Positions 41,730 through 53,629 of a stretch of DNA of 64,000 nucleotides are shown here, one piece after another. Position numbers and translations under genes: made by a program. The notes under the pieces were generated by a model. That model searched no databases. It had not been told where the DNA came from and worked only from the letters and a program-made list of their open reading frames with translations. Source of the stretch: Thunnus maccoyii (Eukaryota; Chordata; Actinopteri; Scombriformes; Scombridae); contig NC_056540.1 in the NCBI RefSeq assembly GCF_910596095.1, positions 20,794,501 through 20,858,500 on the forward strand, given 5' to 3'. How positions within the stretch are numbered: the first letter of the stretch is position 1; the number at the start of each line of letters is the position of its first letter.

Positions 41730-43026
41730 CTACACTTTGTACATCCCAAAGGCTGTGGCTTCTTCATTGTAGTCCACCAATGAAAGGTCTTGTACCCAGA
41801 CACTGAGCTGGTTTCCCTTCTCCAGTGTGATCACCTCTCCCTGCGTGGCTGTGCACAGCTGAGGATTGGATGCAGACCTGTTGTAGCTCTCCAGGCTGCA
41901 GTAGGCCCGCATCACAGTCTTCTCGTCTCCTGCCTCATTTTTCCTCAGCTTGACCATGCTGGCCAGTGGGAGCTTGGAGTTGCCCTTTGAGAAGGTCACC
42001 CTGGAGAAGACGAAGTAGTCACCGGGCTCCAGAATAGTCAACCAACTGTTGCGGTAGTAATTGATGTTCCTGAGAACTGAGTGCTTTGTGTCCCACTGGA
42101 GATAACCCGCTGGGGAAACAGATGGAAAAGTTAGAGCGGCATTATTTAGGATACCTTTAAACCCTGAATTGATTTTGGGGCATTTATGATTTCAATGTTC
42201 CATTCAGAATTGTGACTTTAATAGTTACTTACATGTAGGGTCCTGTGCTGTGTGCTTAACTATCATGCGTGCCAAGGCTTTGTAGGAAGTTTCCTGCTTT
42301 TCTGATAAGAGAAGGGCAGCTGGAAAGAAGAAGGAAAATCTGGTCAGAGACATTGCTGAGATTGGATTTTTGTATGCAACTTACTTATCTGTATATTGAA
42401 AAGAAAGATATTAAATGAATTTACCTTTTCCTTCAGCTGAGGCAGGTTTTTCCTATAGGGATAAAAAAAAAAAACAGTGGAACATAAGTAAGAATTAGTA
42501 CCTTTTCTTATTATACATATTATAAATAATATTTATACATTAAGTAGGTTTATCTTTGTTAACAAAATGCTCCTCTTGTAACATCAAGACACTTTGCTGT
42601 GACTATAACACCTCACTTGTGTGTTCAAGAGCATTTCCTGTGATTCGAGACCAGTTTCATTGGTCTAACAGTTATATTTTTAGACAGAGCACAATGTGTG
42701 CACCATCAGAAGCTTTAAATGCTTTAACAAAAGCACTACATTGTACATTACATCTGTGATTTTAACCTGTGTTTATGAAGGTAGTTACATTCCTCATTCC
42801 ATTGGACAGAAGAAGAGATTTTTACCTTTTTGCTGGTGTGGTACAGGTAGATGAATCCTCCGACAGACAGCAATAAATGCAGCAATACTACACCAACCAA
42901 AAACCGGATGAGTGACTTGCTGTGGCCTCGTGATGGAAGTGGACCTGGCATGAGGACCGGGATGGACCTGTTGAGGCGTGGAGGCACTGGCGGTGCAGCC
43001 AGGCTGGTCTGGTAAGTGTTGATCAT
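41730..43026 (-). CDS. cd40lg: CD40 ligand (TNF superfamily member 5)
   Basis: Type II membrane cytokine on activated T cells that engages CD40 on B and antigen-presenting cells. Minus-strand exons: 43026-42826, 42452-42425, 42319-42233 and 42109-41730, phases consistent, 231 residues (human 261). The start has a strong context (CCACCATGA) and the opening MINTYQTS recalls the human MIETYNQTS. Residues 1-38 are cytosolic and proline-rich (PPVPPR), 39-61 form the transmembrane anchor (LVGVVLLHLLLSVGGF), then a short stalk. The TNF homology domain from about residue 83 shows ARMIVKHT, GYLQWD, EPGDYFVFSRVTF, a cysteine pair (AYC…LCTA) and the closing ATAFGMYKV. The stalk exon is only 28 nt, much shorter than in human. 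Location next to arhgef6 agrees with human Xq26. Confidence 0.95.
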
Positions 43027-45698
43027 GGTGGAGAGGAGTGATGAAACTTAGAGAGGTTTGGCGTCCGTGACATCCCATGCACTTCTGAACCGCTGCTCTC
43101 TTAAGCAACTGAGTTATTCTCTAGCTACTTCCTGGAAGATCTCAACATACACATCTGTGAGATATGTGACCTTTGGTACGCAATAGTGTGTTGTGAGAAA
43201 TGCCTTTTTGCATTTCTTCCCTTCCATGCTCAGAATGCCATGTTTCCTTGTATTACTCAGTACTTCTGTTACAGTTTTTCACAATTACTTCAGCACATTT
43301 TCTGAAACACTGTTGCGGTTGTCAAAACATTAAGAGCAATCACCACAGCATTTTACACTGAGCAGCACAAGACTTAATTTGTCCCGCAAAAGGCCACCAC
43401 TCAGTCAAAAAATTTAACTCACATGCCAAAAGTAAATTTTGTCACTGCCACCAAAATGATATGACCCTTTATCATCATTTAAGTCAAGACAGCCTTAAAA
43501 ATTGTGTCAGTAAAAAAGAAGACATTAAGATATTGAAAACAAAATGTAAATTACCTCCAATATCTCATTCCAAACACATTTCTGTCTGCTCACATCATTT
43601 CATCTGATATTTAGACTTACATTAACACACAAAATCTTTTGGTATGGTGCAACTCTCCCCTACATGTCTTCTACACGTCCACGTGTCCTTCTGATTTACA
43701 TAAATCACATACAGTATACTTTTTTTTCTTCACATCTTTGCGAGTGGTCTGTGTTTCCTCTCTGATGTTTGTATGGTTTATATTAAGTCATTCATATAAG
43801 TCAGTTTCACCTCCTGTGGTGTATATGTGTTTGAGAAATATTAGTTTCACACGAGGACCTGGTTGACAGAGATGACAACAGCAGCAAATAGATATTGTTT
43901 AGAGAGACTTCCTGCAAGAAGCAGGAAACAACACATTTACTACGCATTTTCTTTATTTAAACAAAAATGCAATGGCTAAGTGTTCACTAAAGAAAGCCTG
44001 GCTGTAGAACCTTGAAAGGTGAGCTCCATGAAGTCCAAAATAGCCAGAATAAATTTTCAAAAATATTCATTTGATTTTTAGTCTTTACTTCACAAGGTAA
44101 GCAATAAACAAATTCCAAATTAGTAAAGTGTGCTGAGAGCTTGAAGTATTCAGTTCAAATCAGTTCAATTCAACTTTAGTTTATCCAAGTACAAGACAAG
44201 TTTGTTGTCAAAACAACCGCAGTGTATGTGAACTCTGCTTGGATGTGGTAGAATTAGCTGGAAATGAGACCCACTGATGTTTTTCATGGTTCTCACATCG
44301 CCTGATTATGGCTAGTGTGAGATGTTTTTTATGTGGCATATTCAGTAGGTCACAGTGTGGCATGACTAGATAAGGCATCTTTAGAGATGTAACTGTTATC
44401 ATCATATGATGGCTCCACTTGTATGTGGCTGCAGAATTCATTTTTGCTGTCAGTTCTGCACAGTAGCAGGTCAGTGCAGCTTTTCATCTCCGAATTTTGC
44501 TAAAAAGAAATTTAAAATACTTTTTTACTTCATTGTTGTGTACTTTTAACATGTTAATGCTGTTTAATACACTTCACATTATGTGTTCTGGATGGCAGTG
44601 CACAGTGATAAAATACATTTAATCATTTGTATAAAAGCAGCATCTACCGACACAGATCCGCAGAAGATGCTTTATTTCTTAAAACAGATTTTTTTCACCC
44701 CAACAACTAGGAAAGTTGATGCTGCTAAATGATGACTCACACACATACAGGCCAGCAAGCTACGTAAAATATTCTTATGTGCTTATGTATACAGTTATAT
44801 ATATTTAGGATAATGCAACTGGTATGGGGAGCCTGAAGATTTAATCAGTAAATAACATATTTCACAATTACTCATAGCTTCCCCTAGTGGTTCAAAATAT
44901 TCTTAACTGTAATCATATACACAAAGTGTATTCATATGTACGTATATAAATACACTGTCTATTCTTAATGTTTAAAAGAAACCCCAGGGTCACCTTAAAT
45001 TATTTTCAGCTTTGTTGTCCTAACTTGGTACCATGACGACATGTGATTATTTCATTAATAGTACAAAGTTATGGTGCTGTAACAGGTTGATTTCAATCTA
45101 CCCTTTAAGCTGCACATGAAAAAATATTACACGCTAACAGCTTGTTATTGTTATTGTTGTTATTGAATCCAGAAATCCTGTTTGCTGTGTTTGTTGTTTA
45201 TTGTGGGAAAATAAAAAGAGATAAAAAGACAAAAAATGATGATACTTCAAAATCCAAAACACATACAGGTAGTTTTATTTCCAGTGTGACTGATAAGTGA
45301 GGATGGATTTTATCTTTATGTAACCCATGTAAAACATTTATTGGCTTGTGATTTTTAATTATTGGCACCAGTTAGACATTTAGGCCAGGGTCTCTCAGAG
45401 CAGTGAGGGACTGCTTTAACTTTCAACAAACGCATGGATAATACATTTTTAAAGTATTCATTCAAAACATGTACATTGCCACTTGCATAAATGGAAGGTC
45501 AACCACATAACCAAATCAAAATATGCATTAAAGTAGATGCTAAAACTACATGGCACTGAGTTTTACATTCAGACATTAAGGAGCTGGCTTTTGTCTTCTT
45601 ATGTATAATCAAGTTTGGGTCTTTTTGTTGCACTTTGGATTCAATAAAACATTTATTTTAACTTTCACAGTCTGTCAGATGAAAAAGTTGAAAAACCT
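43027..45698. other. spacer between cd40lg and the opsin gene
   Basis: The right end of this stretch is the opsin 3' UTR (polyadenylation signal at 45652-45657, minus strand) and the left end is the cd40lg promoter side. AT-rich; I see no further gene or clear repeat. Confidence 0.5.
45652..45657 (-). terminator. candidate polyadenylation signal of the opsin gene
   Basis: TTTATT on the plus strand reads AATAAA on the minus strand, 42 bases after the opsin stop. Such a short 3' UTR is unusual, so a farther site is also possible. Confidence 0.4.
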
Positions 45699-48600
45699 TT
45701 ATGGATTGTAGTGAACAACAAAGGTGTGGCGGTCATTGTGCCGGCTGCAGAGAACAGCGTTTCTGGACCTGCTGGGGATGTGAGGTTGTGAAGAGCTGAG
45801 GGAGGCTTGTCTATGGACAGGGAAGAAGCCAGATAACCGTGTCCTTGGGTTCGGGTGCTCCTCTCCTTGAACAGACTGAGGTTCCTCTTTGCACTTCATG
45901 AAGGCCACAAAGCATCTATAAAACTGTTTAAAATAAATTAGAAATCATTATGGATTTAAATACAAAATACAGAACGGTCATTTGTAGTATGAGTATTGAT
46001 TTGGTGATTCGCAGGTCAGAAGACATCTAAATCAAAACTGGGTATGAATTTGGCTGCAAAGTCTTTAGACATCAAGGTTACATGTAGCCATTGTTTCAAC
46101 ATCATTTAAATAACAAATAGTCAAGCAGGACGTGACTACACGTTGAAATGCAGTCACTTGAACCAAAAGTAAAAGCCTTTGAACTATACAATATAAGAGC
46201 TCTTGTGGCATCCACAGACTGAAGTACGCCATCTAGTGTGTTGCTTGTAGCAGCTAGGAAGTGGCACTGCAGAGATGTTGAAAGTGACAGTGAAGTAACT
46301 GAAATGAGATGCATCTTTATTGTCACAAGGTGCCACTGAGTTCTCCTATCTCCTCAATATCACTCTGTTCTCCTCTCAACTTTATATTTAGATCCAGCTG
46401 GACACTCATACTGTATGTACTTCAATTACCAGGTTACATAATTTACTTAAGCCTCATAGAATCTAGTAATAAATGCACAGCCCCGACGCTGGGTCATCCT
46501 TCATCTTCACCCTGCATGGCTCTCACCTGGTTGTTGAAGAACATGTAGATGACGGGGTTGACAACAGTGCTGAACTTGGCCAGAATGGAGGGCACCACAC
46601 TGGCCATGGGGGTGACCAGTCCCAACTTCCCAAAGGTGGCCATCAGGGCCATGATACCATAGGGCATCCAGCACAGCATGTAGCAGGACACCATGGATAA
46701 CACCATCACCAAAATGTGCTGCTCTCTGCGCTGAGCTGTCAGCAGGTTGATCTTACCCACCTGGACACACAAAAGAGGAGGACAGGAAGAGGTGCACAGG
46801 TAAAACACTCAAGGATGACTCAAATGCTACAGTTAGAGAAAAGAAACTTTAACTTGAAAACCTCCTGCACACTTACACTGAGAATGTATTTTTCAGTAGA
46901 GGGGACATCTTGTGTCTATGTGTAGTATTTCAACATTTCTTTCTTTGGCGCCATCCCATGGTTATTTTTGACAACAGAAAGCAGAAATGCATGCGGAAAC
47001 ACTCCCCCCTTTCATGAAGATAATGAGGGCCGAGAGCAACAAAAATACTACAAACAAAATCTTATCAAAATAAAGTGAAGATGCTACAATGACATACAAA
47101 CTGAACACGCATTCAACACAATGCAACATGAGACTCTCTTGTGCAAGCTGCATTTGCTGATGAATGCTGTAAGATATGGTTGAAAGCTCTGAAAAAGCTA
47201 AAAGTGGTCCTTGAGTTGAGATTATTTCCGCACTCAACCCATGTGGCCTTTAAAATCTATGTTGGATCTTTCTCTGTAGAGTCCTTGAATTCTTTTGCTT
47301 GATGAAAAGCTCCAAAAAATATTACTTCTTATTCTTTCATTTTGCCCATTAGCAGAGGACAATATTTTCCAACATCTCACACTATTTCATACGGTAAATA
47401 ATGGTTGAAAATTATGAAATGATTCAAGGTTACAATGATATAAACTGAATAAGTAAATGATTAGAAAATGAAAAAGACTTGCAGTACGACTTGTCAATGA
47501 GTGTTTGATCTGTTAAATCATATCCAACAGAACAGATTCATCATGTAAAACATATTACTGTAACCAAAGAATCATTCATTAAAAACACTACATGATTTGA
47601 AGGAAAGTTTGGTCATTATATACTCAGTCATCTTCATCTACATGTTTCCTGATGTATTGAGGTGCTATAGCTGTGGGTTAAAATTAGCTCAGACGTCAAC
47701 TAAACGACCAAATAAGTAATTTGACCATGCACTCCAGAATGACCCATCGGAACATTTTCAGAATGCGTGGTCACCGTCTTGTGTAATTACCCTCAGAAGC
47801 TCATCACGGTGCTTCATGAGTAAATGAGCGTGGCTATCTGGTGAAGGAAGCCCTGCAGAAGAGAAACCCCTGCCCTTTCTGTCAAATTACTGCACACTCA
47901 ATTGCACTTCACCTTGTATGATATCAGGTCATAACCTTTGCTGCTCTGTCTCCTCATGTAATAACTATTCTGGCAATGTTCGATCAGCAGTGATTTCTGC
48001 ATGGCTGAACTTGTGTTCTGTTTTGAATATTACTCAGAAAAAACCTGAGACGTGTATCAGCTAGATCACACTAGCAACTGATTGGATTTTTTTAGAGAGA
48101 TATGATTTTTTTTTTATTTTGATAGCAAAAGCATCTTATTTTAACTGAGAGACTAAAATCTTATGGATAAACTTAAGGAATACTGCAGGATTGTGCTTCA
48201 GTGAATAACTACACTTTGTGTTTATAAATATGTGCATCCTTTATCAGATGACACACAATTATGGTAGAATATGTCTCCAAACTGTACATGAGTTCACAGA
48301 AAAAGCTTTATAGCACTTTGAATGGAATCTCAATGGGCTGCTGCCATGTGGGGAAAAACAAACAAGCTTGATCCACAATGAGCTGTTGATATAAATGTCA
48401 TCTCTCCTTCTGACGTGTCAGTTTAAGTCACCTTTAAGAAGCCAGCAGAAGGGTCTGCAGACTGATTGCTCAGTTTCTAAGGAAAGCCTAAGGCGAGGCT
48501 CTCGGTTGGAAGGCATCTGGTGCATGGATGAGCCCCTGTTCACCAGTACAGTAATCAAGTCTGCAAAGCTTTTCTCTCCTCTGACTCCCTCGGGTGCACG

Positions 48601-51600
48601 GAGTTTTAAAAAAAATAGGGGTGCTTATATAATAGCAGGTATCCAATAGTAACGGGTTGCTTCCTCAATCTAAAAATAACTTCTAGGTGACTCATTGATA
48701 GGAGTAGTGGCAGCGAAGTGCATGGAGAGACCCAACACCAGTTCGGAGCCCTTAATTACCAATTATTTGTGCGACTGGCAGGTTTATGTAAGCCCCAAAG
48801 AGGTGGGCATGAGTCACTGGAAACTGAGATGGGTGTCAGTGCACACACTTCCCCGCAGACATTGCCCCCTATTTCTCCTTTTGCCTGTACATTAATTGTA
48901 AGATTGTAAACATAGAGCTGTTGAGGCTTCTAGGATTATCTGGCTTGATGCTCCATGAAATTACCTTGAAAATACGTGACCATGTGTTAGTGGGAGTCTG
49001 ACAGCCATCACTCAACACTCTGAGCCACGATCTTATGTCCTAAGAACACCTTGACAGCTCAAGAGACACACCAGAGGCTACTTCAGCAGAGCCATTAAGG
49101 CTTCATAGCTGAACCGGAGAACGTGGTGAGAGGCGACACTTTGAGCACATTATCCTGAGAAAATTACAGCTCTATGCATGTAATCTGTGACACGTGCGTT
49201 TTATACTGAACCTTTGTAAGTGTTTTTGTGTTGTTTTCTGTCAGGGAATTATTACTGATTTGTTGCCACAGATAAGAATGATACAATGTGTCCAGCCATA
49301 TCAAATACAATGACAATGTTACATTCACCCCTATATTTTAGTGGGATCATAAAGCAGCAGACAAAGAGGGGACAAGTGAGTCATTATGCTGACTGAAAGG
49401 GGGAAAACATGAGATTCAAGGGAAACACCTCTGTCAACCAGAAATGAAAGTCTCTCAGTACCCTTAAGGTGGATTTACTGTTAAAAAAAAAATAGTACGT
49501 GACAAATGAAACCCACAACACAGACACACAGTTTGCGTATGAGTAGAAAGTTATTTTAAATTGAGATTCAATGCCATCTGTGATCTTCTCCTGTGTGCTG
49601 TTTTATATCAGGATGTTTCCATTCCCATTCACAGATAAATCAGAAATAGTCATATATAAATAAAACAAATAAAAACACACAAAAGCACTGATCCATGACT
49701 TAGAATTTGTGTTATATGAGCTTGCATTATCCTTGTTTAATTTATTTTTATTTGTGAAAAAAAACAATAAATTAATCCTACTCTATCCATAAATATGCAT
49801 ATTTTAGCAGACAAAAAGAACAAAATATGCTGTATATACTGTGCGCTGTACTCACCCTCCTGATTGCAACCAGGATTCGGCCATAAGAGTAGACCATGAG
49901 TAGAAGGGGCAGCAGCAGACAGAAGATGAACAGACACAACACGTATGAGACACTGGTGGGCGAACGTAGGTGCCACTGGACGGAGCACGTGGTACCAGGA
50001 CCCTCAGGCCCGTAGCTGCCCCAGCCCAGGAAGGGGGGCAAAGTCCAGAGGAGAGAGTAGAACCAGGAGCCTCCGACACACAGCCAGGCCTTCCTGAAGT
50101 CTGAAATGTCAACCTGGGAGGAACGCAGCACAGTGGTGTAGCGCTCATAGGAGAGAATGGACAAGGACACCAGAGACACAATCCCTTATAGGGAAAGACA
50201 GAGAGAGGTTAAATCTAATGAACACACATTAAATGAAAGCAATACTTTATTCATCCCTACAAGAAACTTCTTTTTTGTCTCACTTCATCGGACGGTTGAA
50301 ATAAAAGTTCAGCAACAGAACAGCAACTGAAACTGACTTACTCACTGCATGCCAGTCATTCTATATAACCTGCTGACCACCAAAACGTAATTCAGTATAA
50401 AATAAGGCCTAAACCTTTCTCAAAAGTGTGAAAACAATTCTAACGAAGGTGTCTGAGGAAGTGAGGAAATCATATAATTGTGAGCAGCTGGTCATTATTT
50501 TGAAATTTTAAAAAAAATGAAAAAAAGATGTTTTTCATCTAATAAAGTGAGACTTTGTAATGTCATTCCTAATTTAAACATGCATATGTGCCTTCTGTCA
50601 TCTTAACTGAGAGGGAAAATTTTCATCCAATAAAAATGATTTTCTTAATTGTGTGTCGGGCTCATGATACTAGATCCTGATGACAGTTTACAGCCCTACC
50701 TACAGTGTATGTGAGCATTATACAATAATATCTTTGCATGTGCCTCCTTTCTGCTGTCAATTCTAGACAGGGAGGTACAAAATGTATAAATCAGTCTGGG
50801 CTGATTGCTGGTTACCTGAATGTGTAGAAAATGGTATCTTTCTTCTTTTTAACCCCTTACTTTTCTTCGAGTGCCACCATGAGGTTGACATGTGGTTTTG
50901 AGTGAAATTACTTGACAACTATTGGATGGATTTCCATGACATTGGGTTCAGACATTCATGTCCTCCTCAGGATTATTTGTAATTACTTTGATCCTTTGAC
51001 TTTTCAATCTACTGCCACTATCAGGTCAAAATTGAACTTTGTCCATGTGGTGGTGGGGTGTGGTTTGGGCTCAGCTGCAGGGGAGAGATAGGTGGGAGTG
51101 GCTCATGGGAGCAGTGCCAGGGTTAGTCTAATTGGCACAGGTGTTACCTGTTACCTAATTATTCTCTCTCCTTTTTATACAGTAGCGTGCTGGACCTGGA
51201 GAGACACACACATGCTGGAGCCAGAGGAAGTTGGACGTGCCAACCCTCCGTTATAATTGTATATTGGTTCTGTGTTGTTTGAGAAACTGGACTGTGTGCC
51301 CTCTGGAAACACCAGGCAAGTGAGCAGAGGAATTAAGAGTGAGAAACACATTTATGTTGTGAAAGTGTGTGTGTGTGGTCAATAAAAACCTAAAGTGGAC
51401 AGAACTGCTTGTGACTGTGTTTGTGCTGGATAAAGTCCAAATACCCGCAAAACTGATGACATTCCCTTCAGCCTCAGCTGTACTTTTTGTATCGTGATGA
51501 TTAGCAAAAATTAGCATGCTAACATGAAAAGATGGTGAACATGAACATGATGTGCACTTAATGTCAGCATATTAGCATTGTCATTGTGAGCATGTTAGCA

Positions 51601-52137
51601 TGCTGACATTCAGCTCCAAGCACCACCGTGCTTAAGTGCAGCCTAGTGTCAGTTCTCGTAACTTGTTTATTTGTGGACCCACATCTCTGGGCTATCCAGT
51701 CCTACTTCTGTTAGTGATTTCCTACATTTCCCAGAATGCCTCTTGACTGCAAGCAGAGAAAGGACATGAACTTCTTGTTCTAAACTCCTCACTCACAACG
51801 AACAGGAGTTGGACATCAAGAACATGAGAGTTGCTCTGTTAAAAATACTCATAATAATACTGATTTTAGGTTGAGTTATTCCTTTAACCTTTAACAGAAT
51901 AGCTCAGTGTTTGTGAATGTGCATGTGTGTGTGTGTCTATGTATATACAGTATGTGTTAGTTTGTTCCAGTATGAGCTCTGTATATGAGCTCTGTAATAT
52001 ATGCGCATTGTGTGACTCATCATTAGGTGAAGTAAGTTCATCTTTTGTACAACAAGTGCACAAACAGGAAGTACATGTTGAATAAATTAAGTAAGGAATC
52101 TCTAACACACTAGCAACAAAGCCTTCAACTTTAAGGC

Positions 52138-52176
<39 letters not shown>

Positions 52177-52681
52177 TTGTGGAGTAGTGGGGGTGGTGTT
52201 CAGGATTCAATAAGAAAATAGGTCAAGGTGGCAAAACTCTATTAAGTCCATCAAATGACATGTTGGATGTGAATCATCCTTACCTTGACATCAGATGAAT
52301 AGACTCCATCAGTACCTATACGATGCTGCACAGAAGCCAGTGACAATGGCTTTCTGTGCAACATCGTATAGGCCGAGTTGTCTTGAATCTCAGTTATATT
52401 TGGTCTCTAAATGTATACTCTCAAACGGCCAAATGACTGCGCACTTTAATATTTACATTTTCTTTACATAACATTTTGAAAGTTTGAAAATGTTCCTCCA
52501 GTTTATCTTAAATTTGTGACACTTAAAACTGTAAGTCATGCATGTTTGTTATCTAACTAGTGTTGTAAAAACATGTCCTTAAGCACAATTTTGAGGTACA
52601 GGGGCATACTGCACTTTTTACTCTCTATCATTTATTTGACAATTTACAAGTTGCTTTTCAGATTAAGATTTTACATATGAT

Positions 52682-52712
<31 letters not shown>

Positions 52713-53396
52713 GATGACTATAATGCATTTGTAAACATTACCAGTGAAAGGGGCATTTCTGCATGATAATAATTTTAATTTTTATATTTATTTAGCTGAT
52801 AATACTTCTGTACTTGAACTTAAATGGCGTATAACTCTGAATGCTTTTACTTCTAATGGAGTATTTTTACGCGGTGGAATTGCAACTTTTACTAAAGGAT
52901 CTGAATACTTCTTCCACCCAATACTTAACTATAGCACGTTTAAACTTTCTGAATTCATCAGAAAACGTGCTAAATTCAACACAAGTGACTCAATATACAG
53001 ATGTCACTCACCAAAGAGGGAATTGGCGAACCCGTACCACTTGCAGCCGTACTCTCCTATGAGCCATCTTCCGTGCAAACTCGCCGCGAAGCTGAAGGGA
53101 GTCCCGAAAACACACACGAGGATGTCGCTCAGGCTGATATTCAACAGGATGAGATTGATGGGCGTCCAGAGGGTGCGAAACTTGGCGAAGATGAGCAGAG
53201 CGAGGAAGTTGGTGAGGATGCCTGCCACTAGAATGAAACCGAGGCATACTGCCACCACCGTGTGGCCGGTCCGGCTCAGCCCGCCGGGGGTCTGGGGCGC
53301 CGTGGAGTCCCGCAGGGTAGCGTCGGTGCTGAGGCTGGAGCTGAAGAGAGAGCTGTCTGTGGTGCTGAAATTGTAACCGCGTATGTGGACGACCAT
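45699..53396 (-). CDS. tmtops: TMT (teleost multiple tissue) opsin
   Basis: Light-sensing G-protein-coupled receptor of the encephalopsin/TMT group, expressed outside the visual pathway. Minus-strand exons: 53396-53012, 50184-49856, 46760-46527 and 45923-45699, phases 1, 0, 0; 390 residues. Seven helices are visible. Retinal-binding Lys is K300 (bovine K296) in LAKFSTVVNPVIY; NPVIY is 306-310; the disulfide pair is C118/C195; the ERY motif is 142-144. Position 113-equivalent is Tyr121 and 181-equivalent is Glu189, the usual TMT/encephalopsin pattern with the counterion at 181. An N-glycosylation sequon NFS is at residues 9-11. The start at 53396 has a strong context (GCTATGG); an in-frame ATG 45 bases upstream has a weak one. 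The motifs SRTGHTVVAV, LTAQRREQHILVMVL and FYRCF fit TMT rather than OPN3. I cannot tell which TMT paralogue it is. Confidence 0.92.
46761..49855 (-). other. opsin intron 2 (3.1 kb)
   Basis: No exon seen. The part from about 48300 to 49130 is less AT-rich and more complex than its surroundings and contains a MEF2-type site (CTAAAAATAA near 48670) and paired homeodomain-type words (CTTAATTACCAATTATTTG near 48750). It may be a regulatory block. Confidence 0.4.
50860..51660 (-). repeat. fish interspersed repeat, split by a solo LTR
   Basis: Opposite-orientation copy of the family at 36395-36740. Left part to about 51045 ('gccaccatgaggttgacat', 'aactattggatggatttcc'), right part from about 51435 ('acattcccttcagcctcag', 'ttagcatgctaacatgaaa', 'cattgtgagcatgttagca'). 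The two parts are consecutive in the family, so the 389 bases between them are an insertion. Confidence 0.65.
51046..51434 (+). mobile_element. probable solo LTR
   Basis: A 389-base insertion flanked by the direct repeat GTCCA (51041-51045 and 51435-51439). It starts with TG, has a TATA-like CTTTTTATACAG near 51172 and AATAAA near 51382, i.e. the promoter-then-polyadenylation order of an LTR. It does not end in the usual CA, which lowers confidence. Confidence 0.55.
52139..52174. repeat. (TG)n microsatellite
   Basis: About 17 uninterrupted TG units in opsin intron 1. Confidence 0.95.
52315..52372 (-). ncRNA. candidate microRNA-like hairpin in opsin intron 1
   Basis: 58 bases form a stem of 25 pairs with one bulged base and a 7-base loop. 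On the minus strand (opsin sense) the 5' arm is CCTATACGATGTTGCACAG followed by AAAGCCA, the loop is TTGTCAC, and the 3' arm is TGGCTTCTGTGCAGCATCG followed by TATAGG. One position is G-U on this strand but would be an A/C mismatch on the other, so RNA pairing is better in the opsin direction. The flanks do not extend the stem much. I do not recognise a known microRNA; a short palindromic MITE is the alternative. Confidence 0.45.
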
Positions 53397-53580
53397 AGCA
53401 GTGAGTGGAGAGAGGCGGTTGAAGAGGAGCTGGACACACATAGAGTGAGGAGCACTAAGTCCTGCACAGTCCCTGTACAGCAGCTCAACGCGATGTGAGG
53501 GCCGATCTATAACACAGTTATTAGAGTGTGTGACCTGTGCACTTCTTTATACCCTACAACCCTATAATGTATGTAAGTAC

Positions 53581-53629
53581 CCCACCACCACCACCACCCC
53601 CCACCCCCACCCCACACCGCCACCACCCT
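53581..53629 (-). promoter_or_regulatory. G-rich tract upstream of the opsin start
   Basis: On the minus strand it reads as closely spaced runs of 3-6 Gs (GGGGTGGGGGTGGGGGG with a further GGG before it), about 190 bases upstream of the opsin ATG. It could form a G-quadruplex or bind KLF/Sp factors, or be simple low-complexity DNA. Confidence 0.4.

Larger units (their letters stand above)
50185..53011 (-). other. opsin intron 1 (2.8 kb)
   Basis: It holds the interrupted 'GCTAACATGCT' repeat, the probable solo LTR, a TG microsatellite, the hairpin at 52315-52372 and a CATA microsatellite at about 52682-52709. No other exon seen. Confidence 0.6.

Noticed and set aside
52744..53376. 210-codon plus-strand open frame, the longest in the window
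   Set aside because: It is the antisense shadow of opsin exon 1 running into intron 1; the minus strand carries the recognisable opsin helices.
53397..53441. Upstream in-frame ATG giving the opsin 15 extra residues
   Set aside because: The context of that ATG is weak (T at -3) while the next one has G at -3 and G at +4; kept as a minor alternative.
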